Translations under genes and position numbers: made by a program | Shown here: piece after piece, positions 1 to 4,845 of the stretch | Numbering within the stretch: position 1 is the stretch's first letter | How the letters are laid out: each line of letters begins with the position of its first letter | NCBI GenBank assembly: GCA_030824255.1 | Contig: JAVBYB010000158.1 | Location: 1-5,204, forward strand | Length of the DNA stretch: 5,204 nt | Direction of reading: 5' to 3' | Source: a bacterium | GTDB taxonomy: Bacteria; Pseudomonadota; Alphaproteobacteria; Caulobacterales; Hyphomonadaceae | Notes under the pieces: generated by a model | Databases searched by the model: none | The model's input: the letters and a program-made list of their open reading frames with translations, nothing else | Told to the model about the DNA's origin: nothing

Positions 1-1
1 C

Positions 2-367
2 AAGGTCAACTTGGTGCGCACGGAGCGTGTTGCGGGCATGGACACCAACACGGTGGAAGAGCGCTGGACGGTGACGGCGGCCGATGGCGGGACGCTGAGC
101 GTGGACGTGACATTCGCGCGGGCGACGCCTGTTTTCAGCAAGTTCGAGCTGCAGATCCATTCAGCCAAGAACCCCGACTTCTACCGCATCTATCGCGGAC
201 AGCAGGCGACGGACGTTCTGCGGAATGCTGCGAGCGGAGTGGATCGCGTGCAGGCGGTGACGCTGAAAGCGCAGGGCGGCAAGCTCGGCGCGATCCTTGG
301 CGGCGGAGCCGAGGTGATGGGCGTCAGCAACTCGCCCTACTACAGCCGCGAGACGTTTCTGCCCTGA
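2..367 (+). CDS. C-terminal part of an unrecognised protein (5' end outside window)
   Basis: The frame is open from the left edge of the window to a TGA stop, giving about 121 residues. A TTG at position 11 could serve as a start, but no Shine-Dalgarno sequence is visible before it and the frame continues upstream, so the gene is probably truncated by the window. The visible part is soluble, with no membrane segment. It alternates polar and hydrophobic residues in a beta-like way (WTVTAADGGTLSVDVTFARA), followed by a segment FELQIHSAKNPDFYRIYRGQ and a Gly-rich stretch KLGAILGGGAE near the end. I do not recognise the family and assign no function. Codon use matches the neighbours. It converges on the small membrane protein gene with three bases between the stops, and its stop lies inside the hairpin at 361-377. 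Confidence 0.7.
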   Translation, partial: KVNLVRTERVAGMDTNTVEERWTVTAADGGTLSVDVTFARATPVFSKFELQIHSAKNPDFYRIYRGQQATDVLRNAASGVDRVQAVTLKAQGGKLGAILGGGAEVMGVSNSPYYSRETFLP

Positions 368-377
368 AGGTCAGGGC
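361..377. terminator. Perfect 7-bp hairpin between convergent stop codons, candidate bidirectional terminator
   Basis: The arms GCCCTGA and TCAGGGC are exact reverse complements around the spacer AGG. The left arm ends with the TGA stop of the forward gene, and the right arm contains the complement of the TGA stop of the reverse gene. Transcripts from either strand can form the same GC-rich stem. Neither side carries a run of Ts, so it is not a textbook intrinsic terminator. It may instead act as a 3'-end-stabilising hairpin or a weak two-way terminator. The three-base loop is tight; opening one pair would give a five-base loop. Confidence 0.5.
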
Positions 378-622
378 TTCGGGTCGATCTCAGGTACGGC
401 GGCGGCGGCTGAGGACAGCAGGCGCGCGGTGGCGGCGATGACGCACATCAGCAGCGATACGCCGGCCATGATCAGCAGGATGACGCGCCCGCTCTGAAGC
501 ACGGTTTCCTGCGGCTCCCATGTGGCTGCGAACAGCAGCATGGCCAGCGAGACCCAGGCGCCCAGCGTGTAGAGCGCCATCATCGCTACGCGTTTCAGGT
601 TGACCGGCGCCGGCTTGCTCAT
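371..622 (-). CDS. Small two-helix inner membrane protein, function unknown
   Basis: This 83-residue protein has two clear hydrophobic segments: about residues 13-34 (from AMMALYTLGAW to LLFAA) and about 46-68 (RVILLIMAGVSLLMCVIAA). A short polar link (TWEPQETVLQSG) joins them and an acidic, proline-containing tail (PEIDPKP) follows. The N-terminal KPAPVNLKR is basic, so by the positive-inside rule both termini probably face the cytoplasm. The ATG at 622 was chosen because a strong purine-rich Shine-Dalgarno (GGGAGAGGGAG) sits six bases upstream. The open frame continues to 763, but that extension is rich in Arg, Pro and Cys and lies upstream of this site. No family is recognised. The gene converges on the unknown gene at the left edge and is divergent from the gene at 885. 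Confidence 0.72.
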   Translation of the reverse strand: MSKPAPVNLKRVAMMALYTLGAWVSLAMLLFAATWEPQETVLQSGRVILLIMAGVSLLMCVIAATARLLSSAAAAVPEIDPKP

Positions 623-628
623 TGTCCA

Positions 629-639
629 CTCCCTCTCCC
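629..639 (-). promoter_or_regulatory. Ribosome binding site of the small membrane protein gene
   Basis: On the reverse strand this reads GGGAGAGGGAG, followed by six bases (TGGACA) and then ATG. It fixes the start at 622 and argues against the longer open frame reaching 763. Confidence 0.65.
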
Positions 640-884
640 GGTAAATCGATAGGGTGGCGCGTATAAACGGGCGGCAAAGCCCCCTTCTGCAGTTCGCACG
701 ATCGCGGCAACCATAACGCGAGCGGCAGGCAGGGTTTCCCATTCCAGGGGCAGGCCGCGCCATGCGCCACGTTTCGGCCCAAGTGCGCGCTATTGCTGCG
801 GGTCTCTCAAACCGGCGGGTGACTCGCTGGATCAGGCAAACTCACCGCTCCACGAGATGAGCGGGAAAAACAAGGGACGTTGCG

Positions 885-1640
885 ATGCCCGATGACTACG
901 AGGGCGAGATTGTCGTTGGTGAAATCCTGACGGGCGACGGGCCGCCGAAGACAGGCGTGCCGACCGTGAAGTATGTTCACTATGCTGGCGCGCAGCAGCT
1001 GATCCTTTGGCTGCCGCAGTCGGGCTATCATGGCTATGGCGAGCTTACCGTGGCGCGCGGCGATGATGTCATCGAGCAGGCATCAGTGCGCAGCCGGTTG
1101 AACGGCAGCATCCAGATCATCTGGGACACGCTGCCCTGGTCGCCCGGCGACTACACGATCGCCATCCCGCATGATGAAGGCTGGCGGCATGAGGTGCGGC
1201 TACGGAAGTATCACGCTGGGGAGGCGTTGCCGTCCGAACCGACGCCGGAGGCTGCGGCGGAAGAGGAGCCGCGTGGGCCGATCGTTTACCGGGACGGGTT
1301 CGGCAATGTGATCCCGGATCTGGATCTCGATATCCGCGCGCACATGCGTCAGGAAGTCGGGCGGCGTTTTGCGCGGCGACTGGAATATGAGGGCACGTTC
1401 CGGGCCGGCACGGTGGTCTATATCGACGGCGCTTATCGCATCGCATTTTCAAACGAGATGTGCGGCGAGCCGATGAAGTGTTCAATCGATGTTCCGACTG
1501 CGGCACATTGGGAGATGGCGACTGGCGCGCCGCTGTCCATGCGCGACGAGATCATTACGTTCGTGGCGGAGCGGGTGCAGCGCGAGCAAGCCAGCAGCTG
1601 GCGTTATGAGATCACCGACCGGTCAATCGACTTCTATTGA
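885..1640 (+). CDS. Unrecognised 251-residue, probably cytoplasmic two-part protein
   Basis: The start ATG has a good Shine-Dalgarno (AAGGGA at 872-877, seven bases upstream). There is no signal peptide or membrane segment. The protein seems to have two parts. Residues about 25-110 look beta-rich, with WLPQSGYHGYGELTV and DTLPWSPGDYTIAIP resembling strands of a beta-sandwich. Residues about 112-130 form a low-complexity hinge rich in Pro, Glu and Ala. Residues about 131-251 form a mixed alpha/beta part with an Arg-rich helix (MRQEVGRRFARRLEYEG), a Cys pair CGEPMKC at 193 and 199, and a C-terminal helix-strand ending in SIDFY. The Cys pair could form a disulfide or bind metal, but that is only a guess. 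I do not recognise the family. It stands alone on its strand and converges on the DUF1801 gene with seven bases between the stops. Confidence 0.8.
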   Translation: MPDDYEGEIVVGEILTGDGPPKTGVPTVKYVHYAGAQQLILWLPQSGYHGYGELTVARGDDVIEQASVRSRLNGSIQIIWDTLPWSPGDYTIAIPHDEGWRHEVRLRKYHAGEALPSEPTPEAAAEEEPRGPIVYRDGFGNVIPDLDLDIRAHMRQEVGRRFARRLEYEGTFRAGTVVYIDGAYRIAFSNEMCGEPMKCSIDVPTAAHWEMATGAPLSMRDEIITFVAERVQREQASSWRYEITDRSIDFY

Positions 1641-1647
1641 ATGCGCG

Positions 1648-2004
1648 TCACACGCCGTGTTCGCGCCGCGATGCACGGGCGAGGCTTTTGACGAGGGCGT
1701 CCGGTATGGGGTTGCGCGTGGAGAAGGTGACGCCGGTCTTGGTGGCCTTCAGTCCGGCGGCGGCTATCTTGTCTGCGTGAGCGGCGATGGCGGTGGGTGA
1801 GAGATAGAGCCCGCACTGCTTCGAGAAGGCAGCATAGCCCGCGATCATGGAATCTCCGATCCGAAAGCCGGGCATGTTGTAGGCAATGATTTCCTCTGCA
1901 TCGGGCAGAGTGGCGGCGAGCAGTTTGCGAAGGTTGGCAAGGACTGGACGGAACGGTTCGGGCGCGGCCGCGATGTAGGCGTCATGGTCTGCGAATGTTG
2001 CCAT
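1648..2004 (-). CDS. DUF1801/YdhG-type protein (YjbR/CyaY-like fold)
   Basis: This 118-residue protein reads as a member of the DUF1801 family, to which Bacillus YdhG belongs. The typical order is present: an N-terminal helical part (MATFADHDAYIAAAPEPFRP), the signature AEEIIAYNMPGFRIG at about 36-50, then GYAAFSKQCGLYLSP at about 56-70, then a C-terminal TGVTFSTRNPIPDALVKSLAR segment. YdhG has been proposed as a frataxin-like iron chaperone, but most members have no tested role, so no reaction is assigned. The ATG at 2004 is preferred because GGGAGAG lies six bases upstream and the domain begins right after it. The open frame runs on to 2268 with unrelated sequence. The gene is divergent from the DUF6898-like gene and converges on the gene at 885-1640. 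Family call is fairly sure; function is not. Confidence 0.85.
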   Translation of the reverse strand: MATFADHDAYIAAAPEPFRPVLANLRKLLAATLPDAEEIIAYNMPGFRIGDSMIAGYAAFSKQCGLYLSPTAIAAHADKIAAAGLKATKTGVTFSTRNPIPDALVKSLARASRREHGV

Positions 2005-2010
2005 GTGTTG

Positions 2011-2017
2011 CTCTCCC
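2011..2017 (-). promoter_or_regulatory. Ribosome binding site of the DUF1801 gene
   Basis: The reverse strand reads GGGAGAG, six bases before the ATG at 2004. It supports that start over the open-frame extension to 2268. Confidence 0.6.
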
Positions 2018-2107
2018 GTCAGTCTGGTTGCGGCACCATGGGATTGAGCGATGACTGGCGAGGGACGGTCAAGGAGAGTTGGCGTCCGGCCAGATGACAA
2101 TTGAGGA

Positions 2108-2389
2108 ATGGCGCGGCATCTTCTGGTGATGTCCGGCGAGCCTGACGACGAAATCCTGATCGAAATGGCCCGCATCGGCGGCGCCATGGAAGTGCGCGCG
2201 ATTTCGGGAATGGACGGACTCGAGGTCAGTTTCACAGCGCCGGCGAATGCGGCGCACGCGGACATCAAGCGGCTGGCGCGGCAGAAGCTCGCTTACGTCC
2301 GCCGCAAGTTGCTCGGGGATGACGGCGGCGGACCAGGCGGCGATGGCGGACCGCGCGGCGGAGACGGCCGGGGTGGGATAATCGCCTAG
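2108..2389 (+). CDS. Small DUF6898-like protein with Gly/Asp-rich tail
   Basis: The product is 93 residues from the first ATG. Residues about 11-70 (EPDDEILIEMARIGGAMEVR, then AISGMDGLEVSFTAP, then ANAAHADIKRLARQKLAYVR) match what I recall of DUF6898, a short uncharacterised alphaproteobacterial family: a beta-rich start, a Gly-x-Glu-Val strand, and a helix ending in a Lys-Leu-x-Tyr-Val pattern. The family name is from memory. After residue 70 comes a low-complexity tail of Gly, Asp, Pro and Arg, then IIA. The start is unclear. A TGA at 2102-2104 closes the frame upstream, GAGGA (2103-2107) abuts the ATG at 2108 with no spacer, and an in-frame ATG at 2129 (after a GTG at 2126) sits at the edge of the conserved part but has no visible ribosome site. 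The stop overlaps the mucR stop. Confidence 0.75.
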   Translation: MARHLLVMSGEPDDEILIEMARIGGAMEVRAISGMDGLEVSFTAPANAAHADIKRLARQKLAYVRRKLLGDDGGGPGGDGGPRGGDGRGGIIA

Positions 2390-2817
2390 CGGCCTTTGCG
2401 GACGCCCTTGCCGAGGCCGATCTTCTTGGCGAACTCGGAGCGGCGTTCGGTGTAGGCCGGGGCGACCATCGGATAGTCGGGCGGCAGGCCCCAGCGACGG
2501 CGGTAGTCGTCCGGGCTCATGTCATAGCGGGAGCGGAGATAGCGCTTGAGCATCTTCAGCTTCCGACCGTCTTCCAGGCAGACAATGTAGTCGCTGGCGA
2601 CCGATTTGCTGATTGGGACGGCTGGCTTGAGGCGCGTGTCGGCGACCGCCTCCGACTGGCCGGACAGGGTGGAGACGGTGCGGTAAACCGACCGGATGAC
2701 GTCCGGAAGGCTTTCGGACGCCACGGGGTTGTTGGCGACGAAAGAGGCGACGATCTCGGAAGTTGTCCGAAGAACAAGATCGCTTGAATGCGCCGGATTA
2801 CCGGGTTGGTCTGGCAT
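2386..2817 (-). CDS. mucR: MucR/Ros-family transcriptional regulator lacking zinc-ligand histidines
   Basis: This 143-residue protein is of normal MucR length. An N-terminal helical region (about 10-50, LRTTSEIVASFVANNPV) corresponds to the oligomerisation part. A variable linker follows, then the conserved block KPAVPISKSVASDYIVCLED from 64, GRKLKMLKRYLRSRYDMSPD to 103, and YRRRWGLPPDYPMVAPAY to about 122. It ends in a basic tail KKIGLGKGVRKGR. MucR proteins bind AT-rich DNA in an H-NS-like way and control surface polysaccharide, motility and cell-cycle genes. Of the usual metal ligands, Cys80 and Asp83 are present, but the two histidines are Tyr93 and Arg97. Zinc-free members are known in this family, so it may still fold and bind DNA. 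The start has GGGGAAG at 2823-2829, five bases upstream. It is divergent from glyA and may act on the AT-rich stretch between them. Confidence 0.92.
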   Translation of the reverse strand: MPDQPGNPAHSSDLVLRTTSEIVASFVANNPVASESLPDVIRSVYRTVSTLSGQSEAVADTRLKPAVPISKSVASDYIVCLEDGRKLKMLKRYLRSRYDMSPDDYRRRWGLPPDYPMVAPAYTERRSEFAKKIGLGKGVRKGR

Positions 2818-2901
2818 TTTATCTTCCCCGATGGCGCCGGAACGCCGCTAAACGCACCGGAGCCAAGTCACGCCGAAGAAACAGCCAAGTCCCTGCGCAG
2901 A

Positions 2902-2950
2902 CCTTAACAGGAAATACTCATTCTCAACTAACAGCCGCTTGAATCGTAAA
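2902..2950. promoter_or_regulatory. AT-rich stretch between mucR and glyA, likely promoter/operator zone
   Basis: About 38% G+C by hand count over 2904-2951, against a strongly GC-rich surrounding. It lies 85-133 bases before the mucR start and about 93-142 bases before the glyA start, where promoters for both would be expected. TTAACA at 2904-2909 could be a glyA -35 element, but no good -10 follows at 17 bases. A MucR-type protein would be expected to bind such DNA, so autoregulation is plausible. This is inference from composition and position. Confidence 0.3.
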
Positions 2951-3012
2951 CGACCGGTGAGGGGTCGCCAGGCGCACTTGCCAAGGGCCGGGGGAGCCCG
3001 TATCGCCCGGTC
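2951..3012 (+). other. Foldable GC-rich glyA leader, possible structured 5' UTR
   Basis: GACCGG (2952-2957) is the exact reverse complement of CCGGTC (3007-3012) and could close a 61-base domain. Inside it, GGGC (2985-2988) can pair with GCCC (2996-2999), and GGCG (2971-2974) with CGCC (3004-3007). A competing small hairpin pairs CGACC (2951-2955) with GGTCG (2963-2967). Mutually exclusive pairings shortly before a ribosome site would suit a regulatory leader. It ends 19 bases before the glyA Shine-Dalgarno. In GC-rich DNA such stems also arise by chance, and no known riboswitch class is matched convincingly. Confidence 0.25.
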
Positions 3013-3031
3013 AATCCATCCAGAAACCCGT

Positions 3032-3035
3032 GGAG
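3032..3035 (+). promoter_or_regulatory. Ribosome binding site of glyA
   Basis: GGAG sits eight bases before the ATG at 3044. It fixes the glyA start there rather than at the TTG at 2939, where the same frame opens. Confidence 0.65.
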
Positions 3036-3043
3036 TCGCGCCA

Positions 3044-4342
3044 ATGAGCCAGTCGAGCACCCTTACACAGGGGTTCTTTTCGACGGGTCTGGCCGAAGCA
3101 GACCCAGTTATCGCCAAGTGGATTGGTGAAGAGCTGGGCCGGCAGAGCAATCAAATCGAATTGATTGCTTCCGAAAACATCGTTTCCCGCGCCGTTCTGG
3201 ACGCCCAGGGCTCGATCCTGACCAACAAGTATGCCGAAGGGTATCCCGGCAAACGCTACTATGGCGGCTGCGAGTTCGTGGACGAGATCGAGACGCTGGC
3301 GATCGACCGGGCCAAGCAGCTGTTCGGGGCCAAGTTCGCCAACGTGCAGCCGAACTCGGGCAGCCAGATGAACCAGGCGGTGTTCCTGGCCCTGCTGCAG
3401 CCTGGCGACACCTTCATGGGCCTCGATCTCAATTCGGGCGGCCACCTGACGCACGGTTCGCCGGTGAACATGTCGGGCAAGTGGTTCAAGGTCGCCCCGT
3501 ACGGCGTGCGCCGTCAGGACAGCCTGCTGGACATGGAGCAGGTGCGGGCGACGGCGAAAGCGACAATGCCGAAGCTGATCCTCGCGGGCGGCACGGCCTA
3601 TTCGCGGTTCTGGGACTGGGCTGAATTCCGCTCGATCGCGGATGAAGTCGGCGCGTACCTGATGGTGGACATGGCGCACATTGCGGGCCTGGTGGCCGGC
3701 GGCGTGCATCCCTCGCCGGTGCCCCATGCGCACGTTGTGACGTCGACGACGCACAAGTCGCTGCGCGGACCGCGCGGCGGCCTGATCCTCACCAATGACG
3801 AGGACATCGCGAAGAAGATCAATTCGGCGGTGTTCCCCGGCCTGCAGGGCGGCCCGCTGATGCACGTGATCGCGGGCAAGGCCGTGGCGTTCGGCGAAGC
3901 TCTGAAGCCGCAGTTCAAGGACTATGCGGCGCAGATCGTCTCGAACGCGCGCACGCTGTCGAGCGAGCTCATCAAGGGCGGCCTCGACATCGTGACGGGC
4001 GGGACGGACAATCACCTGATGCTGGTGGACCTGCGCCCCAAGGGCGTGACCGGCAAGGCGACGGACTCGGCGCTGGATCATGCAGGGATCACCTGCAACA
4101 AGAACGGCATTCCGTTCGATCCCGAGAAGCCTTTCGTGACCTCCGGCGTGCGCCTCGGCACGCCCGCCGCCACGACGCGCGGCTTCAAGGAAGAAGAATT
4201 CAAGCAGATCGCGCACTGGATCGGCGAAGTGACGGACGCGCTCGCCAAGGGCGGCGACACAAGCGGCGTCGAGGCAAAAGTTCGTGACGAGGTGAAGGCG
4301 CTGACGGCGCGCTTCCCGATCTATGCGGCGCCGTGGGGCTGA
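3044..4342 (+). CDS. glyA: Serine hydroxymethyltransferase
   Basis: This PLP enzyme interconverts serine plus tetrahydrofolate with glycine plus 5,10-methylene-tetrahydrofolate, the main cytosolic one-carbon source. The 432-residue length is normal and the family landmarks appear in order: LIASEN at 40-45 (Glu44), [15 protein letters not shown] at 61-75, the PLP-contacting [13 protein letters not shown] at 208-220 (Asp209, His212), the Schiff-base lysine Lys238 in [23 protein letters not shown] at 264-271, and [14 protein letters not shown] at 367-380 with Arg370 for substrate carboxylate binding. The frame is open back to 2939, but those 35 residues are Arg/Pro-rich and unlike any SHMT N-terminus. 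The ATG at 3044 has a ribosome site. The stop lies 29 bases before nrdR on the same strand with no terminator, suggesting cotranscription. No defect is seen in the protein. Confidence 0.97.
   Translation: MSQSSTLTQGFFSTGLAEADPVIAKWIGEELGRQSNQIELIASENIVSRAVLDAQGSILTNKYAEGYPGKRYYGGCEFVDEIETLAIDRAKQLFGAKFANVQPNSGSQMNQAVFLALLQPGDTFMGLDLNSGGHLTHGSPVNMSGKWFKVAPYGVRRQDSLLDMEQVRATAKATMPKLILAGGTAYSRFWDWAEFRSIADEVGAYLMVDMAHIAGLVAGGVHPSPVPHAHVVTSTTHKSLRGPRGGLILTNDEDIAKKINSAVFPGLQGGPLMHVIAGKAVAFGEALKPQFKDYAAQIVSNARTLSSELIKGGLDIVTGGTDNHLMLVDLRPKGVTGKATDSALDHAGITCNKNGIPFDPEKPFVTSGVRLGTPAATTRGFKEEEFKQIAHWIGEVTDALAKGGDTSGVEAKVRDEVKALTARFPIYAAPWG
3146..3169. repeat. 9-bp perfect inverted repeat inside glyA
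   Basis: AGCAATCAA (3146-3154) and TTGATTGCT (3161-3169) are exact reverse complements around the spacer ATCGAA. The element covers codons 35-42 (SNQIELIA). It is AT-rich and uses codons such as TTG, ATT and GCT that are uncommon in the rest of this gene. It could be an operator-like dyad or an mRNA hairpin early in the gene, or chance. No function is claimed. Confidence 0.4.
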
Positions 4343-4359
4343 CGTCACTGCGGCTGATG

Positions 4360-4365
4360 AAAGGG
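4360..4365 (+). promoter_or_regulatory. Ribosome binding site of nrdR, pointing to a TTG start
   Basis: AAAGGG lies six bases before the TTG at 4372, a good distance. The frame is closed upstream by TGA at 4366-4368, so TTG is the only start that keeps the first zinc-ribbon cysteines. The ATG at 4368 is in another frame and too close to this site. Confidence 0.65.
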
Positions 4366-4371
4366 TGATGC

Positions 4372-4845
4372 TTGCGCTGTCCTTATTGCGGCACTGCTGA
4401 CTCAGTCGTGAAGGACTCGCGGCCCGCCGAGGAAGATACGGCGGTGCGGCGCAGGCGTGGTTGCACCAATTGCGGCGGCAGGTTCACGACGTTCGAGCGC
4501 GTGCAGCTGCGCGACCTGATCGTGGTGAAGCGTGACGGACGCAAGGCGCCGTTTGAGCGCGACAAGCTGCGCCGGTCGCTGAAGATCGCGCTGCAGAAAC
4601 GCCCGGTGAGCGAAGACCAGCTGGATCACATGATCTCGGGCATTGTTCGCCAGCTCGAAAACATGGGCGAGAGCGAAATCCGCACGACCGACATCGGCGA
4701 GATGGTGATGGAGTCGCTGAGCGCGCTCGATCCGGTGGGCTTCATTCGCTACGCATCGGTCTACAAGGACTTCAAGTCTCCGGCAGACTTCGCGGCGTTC
4801 GTGGCCAAGCAGACGTCCGAGGACGAAGGCGACGTGCAGGAATGA
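4372..4845 (+). CDS. nrdR: Transcriptional repressor NrdR (zinc ribbon plus ATP-cone), TTG start
   Basis: NrdR senses ATP/dATP through its ATP-cone and represses ribonucleotide reductase genes by binding paired NrdR boxes. The 157-residue length is typical. The N-terminal zinc ribbon has Cys3, Cys6, Cys31 and Cys34 (RCPYCG and CTNCGGRFTTFER), with the Arg-rich VRRRRG that contacts DNA. The ATP-cone spans about 49-139, from LIVVKRDGRKAPFERDKLR to GFIRYASVYKDFKSPADF. The C-terminal tail is acidic and typical. TTG is the start: the family normally begins MRCPYCG and here the first codon is TTG. It follows glyA by 29 bases and overlaps the next gene by ATGA, so it is probably part of one transcript. 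No NrdR box was noticed in this window, so its targets lie elsewhere. Confidence 0.96.
   Translation: MRCPYCGTADSVVKDSRPAEEDTAVRRRRGCTNCGGRFTTFERVQLRDLIVVKRDGRKAPFERDKLRRSLKIALQKRPVSEDQLDHMISGIVRQLENMGESEIRTTDIGEMVMESLSALDPVGFIRYASVYKDFKSPADFAAFVAKQTSEDEGDVQE

Noticed and set aside
623..782. Minus-strand open frames extending upstream of the small membrane protein
   Set aside because: The translations are Arg/Cys/Pro-rich in both frames, and a strong ribosome site sits just before the ATG at 622.
1650..1660. ACACGCCGTGT palindrome near the convergent stops of the 885-1640 and DUF1801 genes
   Set aside because: With a usable loop only four pairs remain and no T-run follows, so it is not a credible terminator.
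1117..1800. Open frames overlapping the 885-1640 gene and the DUF1801 gene on both strands
   Set aside because: They overlap better-supported genes and have low-complexity Arg/Ala/Gly translations typical of shadow frames in GC-rich DNA.
2043..2072. Reverse-strand TTGACC (2072-2067) with CTCAAT 18 bases on, as a promoter for the DUF1801 gene
   Set aside because: The -35 fits at five of six positions but the -10 at only three of six, which is too weak to annotate.
2005..2268. Minus-strand extension of the DUF1801 frame
   Set aside because: It lies antisense to the DUF6898-like gene, has no relation to the DUF1801 domain, and a ribosome site precedes the ATG at 2004.
2320..2370. GC-rich repeated GGCGGN units as a tandem repeat
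   Set aside because: The units are irregular and are explained by Gly codons in the tail of the DUF6898-like protein.
2939..3043. Upstream extension of the glyA frame from a TTG
   Set aside because: The 35 added residues are Arg/Pro-rich and unlike SHMT N-termini, and the ATG at 3044 has its own Shine-Dalgarno.
3011..4348. A 445-codon open frame on the minus strand across all of glyA
   Set aside because: It is antisense to a certain glyA, is very rich in Arg, His and Ala as expected from reading GC-rich codons backwards, and has no ribosome site or recognisable domain.
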